A DNA stretch of 64,000 nt from Diprion similis (lineage: Eukaryota; Arthropoda; Insecta; Hymenoptera; Diprionidae), in assembly GCF_021155765.1 (NCBI RefSeq), contig NC_060110.1, positions 806,001-870,000 of the forward strand. The letters run 5' to 3'. Positions 24,228 through 37,100 of the stretch are shown one piece after another. The notes under the pieces are model-generated. The model searched no databases. It saw only the letters and a program-made list of their open reading frames with translations, and was not told the origin of the DNA. Within the stretch, counting starts at the first letter, position 1, and every line of letters begins with the position of its first letter. The translations under genes and the position numbers were made by a program.

Positions 24228-27200
24228 TCGTTTACGTTGTGGTTCGCTGTATGACTTCTTTTTTAAAATGTAATGAGAATTGATATTAATGTATTATGTC
24301 ACGCATATCGCTCAAAATTTATATGTAGCCTGATGAGCACACAATAAGTATGCGTGTGGTCATTATTGAGCTGTGATAAATACGTATTTAAGAATAATTG
24401 ATATACACACTAAATACATGCATACTTATTCACTATTTTAAACAAATACTAGATAACACGGTGCATACACTCCAGGAGATTACTTCAAAAAATCTGGTAA
24501 TTTACTGGTACCTCGGAGTATTCATCGAAATTTTGTCTTACTAGCGGAAACTTCAAATTTTTCATGACTTGTTCGTATTTGGAAAAGTCGAATCAGAATC
24601 AGGGCCTACAGAAACTCTGTTTGCTCCAATTTTTTGATTTATTATTGTAGATTAAAAAAACTAAAACGAAAAGACGAAATGATATTCTTGTAGTCCATGT
24701 TTTTTTCAATTCTTGGTTGGTCATTAATGGAAAACAGCTGCAATCGATAATCTGTGACTAAATTGAAGTGACTTTTTTTTCTAATTTCAATCAATCTCTA
24801 CGTGTTCGGACTTCCGGTACAATGTTATACAGCATTATCTGTAATATACTCGCGAAAGTAATGGTTGAATACGTTAAATGTTTGTTTTTTTATTCGATAA
24901 CACGGTGGCGAAAGCCTGGCAAAACCGGGACAAGTTAGGGAATTTAGTCTATCATGAAAAGTTAGGTAATCACGATGGGCCCTGGCTAATAGGTTCGGTG
25001 ATACCAGTAATCGATGCCAAGGTACCGGGAAAAAATGTCCAGTTAAGAAATGAAAGAAAATGCCGGTATTCTTTTTTCTGGTTTCCGTATACACCCTGTA
25101 GGATAGTACTTGTGTGACGTCACTATTGTATAAATTATGGCACTGTTTAACTGAAAATGCAACTATTCATAAGTTAAGTTTTTTTAATGTACTGGAATAA
25201 TGTAATATGTTGATAACTGGTATGATAATCCTATGAGATTAATCTATCTGCGTTACGGAACTAACAAATTGTATGATACTGTTGAATAAATAATATTTTT
25301 GTATAAATATAGCAAATATAGTTGACGAATTTATCTTTGATGTAGTGAAGCTGGCCACAAAAAACTAGCTGATTTAAATTCAGTACCCTTACGCAAACAT
25401 AAAGAACGTAGAGACATTTAACGAGGCATCTATCAAGATGCAGTCATTTATTGCGCATTATACGGCGCCTATCGTTTCATGCCGAGGGTAGTAATAGCGG
25501 GAATGACGTACTACTTTGTGTTCTGATCATCGAGTGGTCAAGGTACTACTGGACTATTCTAATGTATTCCAATCCAATAATATCATTGCTTACATAGTGA
25601 TCCACTATTTTGCATACTAATAATAGGATGTAAAGCCATTTGGTATGCGTTATCTCGCCCCGGAAAATGTGGGGGGAAGTGGGGTAATTCGCCCTGAAAA
25701 AAATTATTAATTTTTTCTATAAGTAGTCTTTCATCACTTTTTCGGGAGTCCATATTAGTTCCCAGTTTCACGGATACCGTCTGTGAAAATATTCTACAAG
25801 TGATTATTGCGATTGTCACTTTGCAATGCGTCATCTGGTGGAAAAAAATGTAACTAATGCAACCAGGCTGATATCTGACCGTTGACCTTATTTTTTCCAC
25901 GTGTGGATGGTAGAACAGATATATTATTGATTATGTTTAATAAATTTATGTAACATGAGTAATTTGAAACCCCAACAATTACGATTTTTCTCGATTAAAA
26001 TTAAGATCTTAGGTTATGTGATGATAAAATCGCGCCGAGAACCAGGCTCTGACGTCATGAGGGCATTTTCCAATACTAACTCGGCAAATTTCTTTCAGTG
26101 TACAAGTATTCCATATTTAACATCGAATATACAATTTTTACAATTGACAAAATTCTTAGAATGGATTTGTGTGCATGTGCAAAGCGTTTAATTTTTTTTC
26201 TTTCTTTCTTTTGTTTTTTACATAGAGTTCGTTCAAAGCTCTCGTACTTTCCGATGTACCCTCGATTTTCGCGCATCATCGCCACATAATGCGACGGAAA
26301 TCTCTGTCGAAATATTTTTAATTCACAACCTGTGCCCTCATTGACATTTTTGTCATCCTGAGAGAGTGATGGGCCCATTCTATATGCAGATATTTCTTTT
26401 GTTTGGTTCAGATACAGTCTATAAGCTAATGTTATAGGAGTCGCATATTAAATTAGCCTCTCGTTTTCAATTGACGTTACTTACTGAAACTTATAACGTT
26501 CACAGATTGAAATTAAGAGTAGTATAATATCAACGCTATAGTATGTTGTATCAATTCTAGACCAATGGAGATACCTCTCAATTGTAGATAACATCTTTTT
26601 AAAATTACATTCAACAGGTCGAAATTCGCGATGGGATACTCAATCGTTTCAAAATGTTTAGTGTTTCGCGACATTCCATGCCGATTCAACCAGGTTTCAA
26701 ACTCACCACTTTTAATTTGGTCGGAAAAATTCTCACATGTTATTGCGTTTACAATTCCCAATTTTGTAATTTGTCATTTTTTCATAATACAGTTTTTGAG
26801 TTATGAATGCTTCGATATTTTTTCATATTATTCTAAAAGCTTCGAAAATTTTTCTGAAATTTCATTTATTGTTTCGATCATTTTAGAATCCGTTTTGTAA
26901 AAATTTTTAAAATTTCTAAAAACTTCTCTCAAATATTTACGGCGCGATAACAAACATATTCTCCAGCCACTTTTTGTCGTATTCATTATGGTTATTTTGT
27001 TTAAAACCAATTTCTACTTCTTTATCATTTCAATTTCTGAAGACCGTTATGGGTTCAAACATGACGCAAATTTTTTTCAACCTTTAAAATTTGATTTAGC
27101 ACTAACTTTTACAAATAAAAAATTTTAGAAGTGCTAAAAAAAATGTAACAAACAATCGTTTCGTCGTGTGATTGTTTTTCAAATACTCAGCTGAAAAAAC

Positions 27201-29750
27201 AAATTTGCAAAATTTTTTTGGTGATTTTCAAAAATGTAGAATGACAAAAATTTTTTAATGTTGAGAATTCAAAAACCGCCGTACGAATAAACTATTACTA
27301 TTCTCTGATAAAGTTTCAACTAAATTAAAATGATGGGGTCAAAAAATGATCCAGTCAAGACATTAATATCCAATTAAGATTAATTTTGTGCAAACTGCAC
27401 AAATTGTATTCTAAGATGTAAATGGATCTGATTGCTCAGAAATGATGGTCGGAGCTTTTAGAACTTGGGACGAAAATACTCGGTTGAAACGGTATGGAGA
27501 TTTTCAACAGGTTCGTTATTATTCATCTCAGATTCTACATACCTGTAGTTGGATTACGTATGCTAATCACACGCGGCCATTCAAATGTTTAAGTCGCTCT
27601 TTATTGGAGTATAACAATCTGTGATCATACCATACAAATGTTAATTAATTAGCTATTTGCGTTCAGATAATTGATCATCAATCTTGCATTGCTTTAAATT
27701 GCAGTTCATCTTATTATTCGTTTAATTCAATATAAGAATTGAGTTTAGGAAATAGATTTTAATTTAATTTGCTTGTACTCATATGTGGCACGAGATCATT
27801 ACAGGAAAGTATTATCGAAGTATATATTTTTTTTTCTACATTTTTTCTCTATTTTCCAAGAAATTACGAAAATATCAAATCGATTCATTATTTGAATTGT
27901 ATTCTCGTTGTATCTATATTTTGCAAACTGCATGAGAGAATAAAATAGAAAAAAATTACTACGTTATTAATATTTATAATTATATATTAAAATTTGTTTT
28001 TGCATCTGTTATAATTGGATCATTACATGTTGATTAGATGCGGTAACACCTTGCATTCTGTCAATTAGAACATAAGAACCATTTGTTTTAACAGATGATG
28101 TGGAACCTTGATACATACTGCATTGCGTACTTATCTTGCATAACAGGAGGTGTTCTGCATTCTAATTCGCATTGCACATCATGATAATTCTAGTGGAGGT
28201 AGTGAATTTTCTTATTTTTATGAACTCCATCCACAGTTACAAATATCGTTATTAATCGTGCCTTTTAATTAATCATTAGCGTATTGTACCAATATTGTTT
28301 CATCCAATTCATTATACCAGATCTACTATCAAATAATAAGTCTGTACTTCCGAAATTGGGAATATGATATTGATGTGGATGTATTATATAGTACATTACA
28401 GTACAGTTTATAACAGCAAATTGAATATCTGTATAGGTATGTACACTTTTATACGTATAGAGTGTATATTGTGATAACTTCGGTAAGCAAACATTTTCTA
28501 TATAGAATTTATTTGAGCAGTTATGTCACGAATTAGTATTACTTTCGAATTGAGTTGCTTCAGGAAAAATCTATACTCAAAACCACTCAAGATTTAACTT
28601 CCGTTTTATTGTAATCGAATATTTTTAATTCAATACTAATACACCTTGATTCACTCCATAAAAAAATGCTTGTAACACATATATTTTGCAGATCTGATTT
28701 ATGATAGTGCAAACTTCTTGTTTCTTTTTCTTGTTGTTTTATCTTATTCTATTCACATGTTTAATTATTTCATCAACGTCATCACAAAGTATTTAAATAT
28801 AATCCGAGTATTGAAATTCGATTGAAGATATGTGGAAGAACATAAATCTTGATATTAAATTACTTCCTGCAAGCATTCATTTGATGTTCTCATGCCGAAC
28901 GTTGACTTAAATTTTTGGCACCTCAATTTTATATGTATCTACATTAGATTGGTAGAACGAAGACTGACCAATCGGTTCACACGCATGGTAATGGGTATGT
29001 GTACCAGAATGTATTTAGCTTGGTTTCAATTATTCGATGCTATCACAGTCAGCCTCACACCTTCGAGGGGATAAGGTCGGTTCCTTTAGATATTTTTTCG
29101 AGATCTACCTTTCGTTACATAAATATTTCAATACTCCTTAACACTGACAACAAAAATATAAGTCACAATTTTATTTTCTGTTTATTAGCAATTATTATTT
29201 TAAACACTTATTTTACACAACACAATATACTACCGTATATAAAATTGATCATTAATTAACTAGAGTTCACTTTCTCAAAATTGTGTCAAAAGAGTATTTA
29301 TACTTTTCGATGCCGAATTACTTCTACTTGTGTACTTAATAGTATACGCTTCAACTTTATTTAAGTAAATTTCAATATATTTCACAAGTCATTTTCAATA
29401 GATCCTTTAACTGTCCGCTATTATTAACTTTTCAAAGAATCGCAAGCAGTGAAATTATACAAGTAATGAACTTTATATTTAGGTACTTTATTTTGATTTT
29501 TACAATTCTATCACTTTATATGCTTACCTCATAATGTATTCAATTTTTGCACAATTAGCTAAATCAAGCTTTCGTCACATTCATTATATCTTAGACCAAA
29601 ATTATTTTGTTAACACAGATGGTCCGCAGTCTATTTTATTTTGAATTACATTCAATTTATGAAGAAAGTTTGCCATGCGTATCATTTATAATTATTTCAA
29701 TACATGAAAACATACTATAATATGCTACGGCCTGAAAAATCTTCATTTTC
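24228..29750. other. Intergenic stretch, no supported gene
   Basis: This is AT-rich DNA between STK11IP and the carbonic anhydrase gene. A moderately GC-rich patch at 24900-25080 keeps an open frame on each strand but shows no family motif; it may be a degraded repeat. Another patch at 25600-25900 contains a GTGGGGTAATTCGCCC stretch that looks repeat-like. Neither has defined ends. The remaining sequence shows nothing I can name. Confidence 0.5.
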
Positions 29751-29760
29751 ATCTAAAACA

Positions 29761-29770
29761 TATATAAATA
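29761..29770 (+). promoter_or_regulatory. TATA box of the carbonic anhydrase gene
   Basis: TATATAAATA lies 69-78 bp upstream of the carbonic anhydrase start codon, leaving room for a 5' UTR of about 45 bases. In this AT-rich DNA such a match can arise by chance; the spacing is the support. Confidence 0.35.
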
Positions 29771-29838
29771 AAGTTTCTACTTTTGTACTTGTTTAGATTT
29801 AACAGATTTGTTAGAGAATTTTCCTCCAGTAGACTGTC

Positions 29839-32173
29839 ATGTACCTGCTATATCAAGCTTCTGCTCTACTTGCAATACGTAAGTTCTTGTTTTAAATTAG
29901 TTTTCGTAGCCTCGAGGACTGAATTTGTAACAGTAATTATTGAAATTCCTTAGTGCAGGTAGTGCATGGAGGTTTCGGGTATAGCAAACGACGTAAGTAA
30001 CAGTGTTAAACATTCAAATACAGTATCACTTGACTAAACCTTAATAATAATAATCTTTATGTGTTGAATAATTATATTGCATTAACAAATAACGAATTTT
30101 ATGAAAATTATGAAACAGGTATTTACACTTTGATAATTATCTCGATTAGATCAGCATACGTGGGCGCAACAACACAAGCACTGTGCAGGAAAGTGGCAAT
30201 CTCCTATAGCTTTATCCTCAGCCAATGCCGAAGAATTACCGTTGCCGGCTATAGAAACAATTAGTTACCATAATCTGTTATCTGGTCCAATAAAATTGAC
30301 TAACAATGGACATTCAGGTAAACAGCTAGAATTAAGCTCAATATGTATACTGGCTGCAAGTGAATATTATAGTGTGGCTTTCTCATGATCAGTAATGTTC
30401 AATCTTTATGTTTCTAGTGGCATTATCCATCCATAAGGATCTCTCAAAAAAACGTCTACCGTACGTATTTGGCGGATTACTTAATAAAGGTCAGAACTAT
30501 GAACTTGAAGGACTTCATTTTCACTGGGGTATGAAGAATAATCGAGGATCCGAACACATACTAAATGGAATTAGGTATGCTGACTTACGTAGCCACATTA
30601 TCGTAAAGAATTAGGGTCGAAATATATCGAGCAATTTTTGAAAATAATGTAACAGTGCTTATTATTCATAACATCTGCATATATCTTGTAAAATCGCAGT
30701 CCTTTTGGTATTTCACTCAAGGATTGTTCTGCCAATTTAATAGTTGGAAGTTTCGTCTTTTTAAATTCTTCAATCGCTTTGGAATGAATCTTTTAGAACC
30801 ACTTTGAAATTTTTTTTATGGACAACCCGTTTGTTTTCATGTGTTATTGTGTATCTATTAAATAATGACTGCAGCATTTTACATGAAACCTGAAAATCTT
30901 TGAGATGTAAACTATGGCTGGTAGATATAAGAGGCAAAATTATAGAAAGATCAAAAGTTTTTCTTCCTACCATTAACTAAATTTTATAGTACAATGATAA
31001 TACACTAGATATCTTTTTTACCCCTCACAGAAACTAAAATTCATGTGTCTATTCTTACAGATTTCCAATGGAGATGCACATTATCCATAGGAATATGAAA
31101 TATGCCAATGCAGATGAAGCATATTCCTATGAGGATGGTCTTACTGTTTTGGCCGTTTTCTTCCAGGTAAGCAATAGTATATTGAGCACCAAGTGCACAA
31201 ATGACCCCTCGCCCTTAGCACGCATCACAGTTTTTGTAACACATGTTTAGACTTTGCGTTTTTTTCTTAACAAAAGTCCGGGATCAAATCACGTTGATCA
31301 ATAAATTGCAAAACAAATATGTATGTAATCAGGAAATTAATACTATATATATATATTTTGCCGATTCATTTACAGTATAATAATAATGAGAGTAAAAGTT
31401 TGGAAGTAACTCTTCTGCCTGCTGTTGATTTTTACCCCGTGCTAGTTGGAAAAAGGCTTCAAAAGGGATTTCATTATTAAGATATACAAAAGTATTTTAA
31501 TGTTTCTCATTAGCCGTATCTATACGTATACCAGTAATATACTTAGGGAAATGTGAAATTCTTGAAAACGGTACTTCACATACAACATCGTAGTGTCTGC
31601 ACAATATTTCTTGTCAGAATGTTTGTCTATGCACTCAATTGAGAGGAGTTATACATATTTATTCTTTCTTTCAGTTACAAGAAGAAGACAATGATAAGCT
31701 TTCTCCAATACTGAACACATTTCCAGCAGTCCAATGGTTTAATTCTACAGTAAAAATGAATGTATCGATTACTCTGGCTTCCCTCATGCCGGAAAACACC
31801 GACATATTTTACACTTACAGGGGTTCGCTAACTACTCCCCCATGCTACGAGGTGGTAACATGGAATATTTTTCCTACCCCTGTTCCAATATCTTTCAAAC
31901 AAGTATGTGCGATTTCAATTTCTTACAATTCTGTAATTGTCATAATATGTACTTTCTTGCGACTTATATCTGTAATATATGTTATCATTCAATTTTCAGA
32001 TGAATAAGTTCAGGATGCTCTCCAGCGGGGAAGAAACATTAGCTGATAACTACAGACGACTCCAAGAGCTTGGGAACAGAAAAGTATACGTCAGAAGGAT
32101 GGATCCAAGTTTTGCAAGATCTGAAGATATGATTAATTTGAATCTTGAAAAATTGAAGTGGGTCTGGCAGTGA
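29839..32173 (+). CDS. Secreted alpha-carbonic anhydrase
   Basis: Eight exons join in phase: 29839-29878, 29954-29992, 30150-30317, 30418-30574, 31061-31166, 31376-31405, 31675-31902 and 32000-32173. They encode about 313 residues, a normal length. The enzyme interconverts CO2 and bicarbonate. The N-terminus (MYLLYQASALLAILQVVHGG) is a signal peptide, so the enzyme should be extracellular or luminal. The key residues expected of an active enzyme are visible: the two zinc histidines in LHFHWG, the third in EMHIIHRN, the proton-shuttle histidine in NNGHS, the Glu of GSEH and the gatekeeper Thr in GSLTTPPC. Cysteines in KHCAGKWQSPI and TTPPC can form the family disulfide. The C-terminus KLKWVWQ is not hydrophobic enough for a membrane anchor. 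The start was chosen because this ATG alone gives a signal peptide in the frame that splices on. Confidence 0.92.
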
Positions 32174-32295
32174 AAATATCTTTAAAAAATGTAATTAATC
32201 GCAAGTCAATTCGATTTCAATAATCCTACATCAATACATTGATGTCTTGTTTCATTCAATGTGCAAAAGAGAGTATGATGATATCTATAAATTCA

Positions 32296-32526
32296 AATAA
32301 ATTACCACACCCTTTACCGATTCAAACAAATATTTATCGCAATCATAACTTATATTAAAACTACCAACGTCTGAATGTGGGTTTTATTGAGATTATTGAG
32401 TTGAGTTTGTAATAATATTTAGAGTATGATTTGAGACCTACTCTGAGTTGAATGATTTAAAACAAGTCTTGAAATTTTAGGATGTATTTTTTATTATACT
32501 TGATGTAATATTTTGTGTACAATAAA
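32296..32526 (+). terminator. Candidate poly(A) signals of the carbonic anhydrase gene
   Basis: Two AATAAA hexamers lie downstream of the stop codon at 32171-32173: one at 32296-32301 and one at 32521-32526. Either could direct cleavage, giving 3' UTRs of about 0.15 or 0.37 kb. Confidence 0.35.
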
Positions 32527-32847
32527 ATATATCATGTAATATGTATTATATAAAGTCTAGTAAATAAATTAGAATTAATACGTTATCTGCATAAAAAGAC
32601 AACTTAAGCTGTGTCGTGGGAACATAACTTGGTAAATTAACACGTAAAATTATTTTTTATTAATTAAAACAATTCATAATTACTGTAATTAGCTGAGAGC
32701 GAGTATACCGAATAAAACAATTTTTTTTTTAAATCGTTCGACTCGAATGGATTGGTTGAACTTGAATGCATGAATTGGAGTTATTTTGAGTTCAGAAAGA
32801 ATTGGCCAAGATTTTGAATTGACATACTCCTTAATCGGAGTTCAAAT

Positions 32848-33401
32848 TAGGGATACGAAAGTCGACTCTGACTTTAGTCAAGAATCGATTTTTTATCAAA
32901 ATAATCGACTTTTTGGAATCGAGTTGAACCTGTCTCAACTCGATTAAAATCGATTCTCACTCGATGACTTCGACTTTTTTTGAACGACACCATATGTGGG
33001 ATATTTAAATTACACATTTTTTATATTTTTATGTCTCATGGATAATTCATTGAAATTCTAAGCTGATATTTTAATGTTTTATTAATATTTAATATTAAAT
33101 ATTTATTTTAATGTCTCACTTATGCTCAATTTAAATACTGCAAACTTATTCTTGGTGCCATACTACGTGCAATTTTTATATAGAATAAATATATTTTATA
33201 AAATTAATAAGAACAATGCTGGTGTGTGATTTGTTTAAATAAAATGAGCAAATGATAAATAAATTGCTTATTAACAATAAAGAAATAATGAGTTGTTAAA
33301 AAGTCGACTTTTAGCAATGATTAATCGACTTTGAGAATCAAAAAATTCCAAGTCGATTCTAAAGTCAAAAGGCGACTTTTTTCGCGCCGTTTCCATCCCT
33401 A
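32848..33401. mobile_element. hAT-like non-autonomous element
   Basis: A 554-bp element starts TAGGGATACG and ends, reverse-complemented, TAGGGATGGA. It is flanked by a perfect 8-bp duplication, GTTCAAAT (32840-32847 and 33402-33409). The subterminal regions carry repeated AGTCGACTTT-like and AATCGA motifs in both orientations, which may be transposase-binding repeats. The interior is AT-rich and non-coding. The 8-bp duplication and the TAGGG termini place it with hAT elements. It sits in the spacer between carbonic anhydrase and Vps13. Confidence 0.85.
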
Positions 33402-33409
33402 GTTCAAAT

Positions 33410-34189
33410 TATATCTAACGTCGGTATAATAATCATCTACCTTAGCAATAGAGAGATGACCGGTGCCATCAGTTATCTGCTGATGTGTATAACAACGATG
33501 TTACCGACTGTTGGTAATTACTGGCCTAGAAGCGGTCAAGTTATCATTTGTATTGCTCGATATTTTTATACATGTTGCATCCGTCATCGCACGGTCATCG
33601 TGCACGCAAGGATATTATGCGTAAATACATGCCTATACGCGCCATTGACAGGGCGGTTTAGTTTTGTCGGCGTTCCACGTTAAAAAATAAATCCTACACC
33701 ACCTGCAGCGAGTGCCGTGAGCCGAATATTGGCGGATTACATGTGCTCAGCAGTGCCGGCAGTGCCTCAGCTGTCTTATATATCTTGATTTCATTTTTTA
33801 AGCCACGGTGAATGTGTCATCAGCTGTTCAAGTGTTCAATAACTTGTATTTAAAATCGAGAACTGTTGACGGGCCACTGTGCGGTGTGTATGATCCACGG
33901 TCTGTATCATCACAAATAAAGCGTGACCGCGTAATTGGTTAGAAATAACTTGGAAGTGAAACGCACAATTCGCGTCAGCCCCAAATTTAGAACTGTGCGG
34001 ATGTGTGCGGCACGAGTTTTTCCTGTATGAGTTAAAACTCATGCGGAAATGTTCTCTGCAACTTGCGCTTTACGTGTGTGTTAACCTCAACGGTAATGGG
34101 CAAAACTAATTATTTTGCCCAATGAGTTATCTGCGAACCGTCGAGTAAACTTTGCGTAATCTGAAGCGTTTACCGAATATACGTCAAAA
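33410..34189 (+). promoter_or_regulatory. Vps13 promoter and 5' UTR region
   Basis: This 780-bp interval upstream of the Vps13 start codon is noticeably richer in CpG than the surrounding DNA, especially from 33500 to 34190. No TATA box is apparent, which suits a housekeeping promoter. Open frames here (33456-33683 and 33836-34042) have no recognisable content. Confidence 0.4.
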
Positions 34190-37100
34190 ATGGTTTTTGA
34201 ATCGGTCGTCGCCGAACTCCTCAACAAGGTGTTGGGCGACTACATTGAAAATCTTGACCATAAACAGCTCAAGCTGAGCTTGTGGGGAGGTAAGGATAAT
34301 TTCTGAATTATACCGCATCGTAACCTTTATTTGGCAATGGTTTTCTTAGCCCGCTACAAGACTTGTGGCTCACAGTCGATGCTTTCAATAATAAACCGAA
34401 AGTGGGTCAACGTTCCGTGCAAAGTTGGTAGCACTGTAGCGAGTAGCATTTTGAATGTCAAAAGAGCAAAGCATCAGGCACGCGGAAAAACTATTTCGTT
34501 GATATGACTATGAATACTAATATTTAACTAATAAACTGGTTTTATCTACTGAACCCAGTTATGCAACGGAGATTACTATTATTTATATTTATATTTTCGC
34601 TGGCTCTAAATTAGTTCAATGTCTTTATATTTACAACTCTGGATAAGAACTATATTTTATATTTAATCGTCACAAATATTTATAAACTTTGCATGGAACT
34701 CATGATATGCACGATGTATACTTAATTCGCTTGTCGAATTTCATAAATTCAAATAAATACAAGATTTTACTTTATTTCCTAATATCGAAAGAAGTACGTC
34801 ATCTAACTAATTCTAATATATCTTCCCAATGTAACCCGACCCAAGCCTTGATCAATCCTTACATAAGTGGTTTTAGAATTTTTTTATACTGCACGTATTG
34901 CAAATTGTTTTTTCTACCTTTCTTCTTGTCTCTGTATTAAAAAACAAATCATAGTACATAACCAACTCCAGGAGTGGCTCTTATGAACTCTAATCGTATC
35001 CTTGGCCCAAAGTCCAAATTAAAAATAAATTGCACACTTCATGTTAAAAGAACTTTATCAGAGGTTTTCATTACAGAAGTGTTATTGGACTGTTGATTGT
35101 TTCATCCAGACCTTGAGTCACAGTATCAGGTCTCAGATTGAAATTCAGAACTTTAATACCATTTTCTTATAAGGCTTGTACACACCATTGACAAAGCATA
35201 CTCACATTCATTCGCAGTTGTTCATTGGGTGCACAATAAAAAAAAAAAAAAATAAAAAAAAAAAATAAATAAAATGATGCTAATAAAAGTCAAAATTCTT
35301 ATCATACTAATGAACTTAGCATTCTATCAGCTTATCTTTTCTTGCAACAAGAATCAAAAATTGGAACGAGTTTTTTTGGATTTTCCTGCTGCCAAATGTT
35401 CTGACTTTGGTCAATATAACACGTAATCAATTTTCCAAAGATTATTATAATTTATGTTTCATATATCTTTGAAGTCTGCATTGTTAATTGAGAGCTTTGC
35501 TCAGCTAAATTTCTTTGACGGCGAGCATGATGAAATTAAGTTTGCCTCATGACATGATTTTGAATGATCCTACATGGTTTTTTGTTTATTAATAGATGAA
35601 AGAGATGATCCAATTTGCAAAGGTGGTAATTTTTGTTATAACCACTAATTCTCAACTTTTTTTCAAGCTTAAGACGACAATAATAATAATATTCACATAT
35701 TTATGGTATAATATGCAGAGATGTAAAATGAACGGTTGAGCTAATTTTAGAATATCATACATTTCTCAGAATTATTTCTAAATAATGTATTCGTTGAATT
35801 AGTTGCACTTGAATACACTTTAGAATACAACAAGTAAATTTAAATTGACTACTGGTAATTTTTTCAGGGGATGTAGTACTGAAAGATTTATTAATCAAGG
35901 AATCGGCTCTTGATAAACTTGACCAACCCATCAAGTTGGCCTACGGCAGGCTAGGTAAGTATACATTAAAAATAGACAATAATAGTCATTCAGGATTGAA
36001 TCAGTATAAATTGTAAACTTAAATGTTTGCTTAAGTGCTCCAATGAGCACACCTTGAGCATTTAATGAACAATTTAGTTTTTCTAATTGCTGTAAGAGTT
36101 CAAAAATCTTATTTACTTCCAAAATATTTCCACTTATGTTAGTTAATATAGTATTAATGATGTAATTCAGATGAGTCATAGGTCAAGAATATGTTTCGTG
36201 TCTAGCTTGTAGTGCCACTCTTTTTACGTCATGTCCTACCTTCGTCTTAAGTAGCTTAACGTGATATCAAATACTGAGCTTATTTGGCACTCAGACATGC
36301 GTTGAATAATAAGTCAATAATTTCAACTACAGGTGTCTTTAAACCTGTAATATTAATAAAAATTCTGAACTCCATCTTTATCAGTATTCAGGGGAAAAAT
36401 ATCGCCCATTACATTAACATTAAAGTCTTATTAACCATTTGTACGATCAAAATGCATTTTTTTTAATTTATAATAGAGATCATCATAAAATTCAAGTCCA
36501 AGCTGTTCAAAGATTATTTATAGTACAAAAAAACGATGTTGATATCAAATACTGAGATCATGAAGTTTTATATAGCTATGAGTGTGTTAAGAATTGTGAC
36601 TTTTCATTTATATTTCAAGAAGTATTTTGTTATATTTTGGGCACGAAGTCACTGCATACTTTAAGTTGTGTTCGAAACATCTTTCTTTGTATAAACTTGT
36701 TATCAATTTTCACTAAGTTGACCTTTTCAAATTTCAAGGAAAATTAATCCTGAAGATCCCTTTCAAGGATATGTGGAATGGCCAGGTGGATGCCATTATC
36801 GAAGAACTTTATTTGCTGGTTGTACCTGGTAGTCAAACGCAATATGATGCAGAAAAGGAAGCAAAAACCACACTCGAAGCTAAGCAAGCTGAAATTGCTA
36901 GAGTAGAACAAACAAAACGCGAGGCCGAAGTTAAAGGTGCATAGAGTAAATATTCATAAAGAATCTACCAACCCGGAAAATGATAGCCAAATCTACCAAT
37001 CAAGTACCTCAAACATAGAGGCATATAAACAATAAATGTTGAGAAAATGGTTTAACTGCTAGCTTTAGGTGCTAGATTGAACATCATAGTCTAGAAGTGT

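Noticed and set aside
24878-25117. Possible coding patch in the intergenic region, both strands open
   Set aside because: Moderate GC and an open frame only; no recognisable domain or splice context. It may be a repeat fragment, but no ends could be defined.
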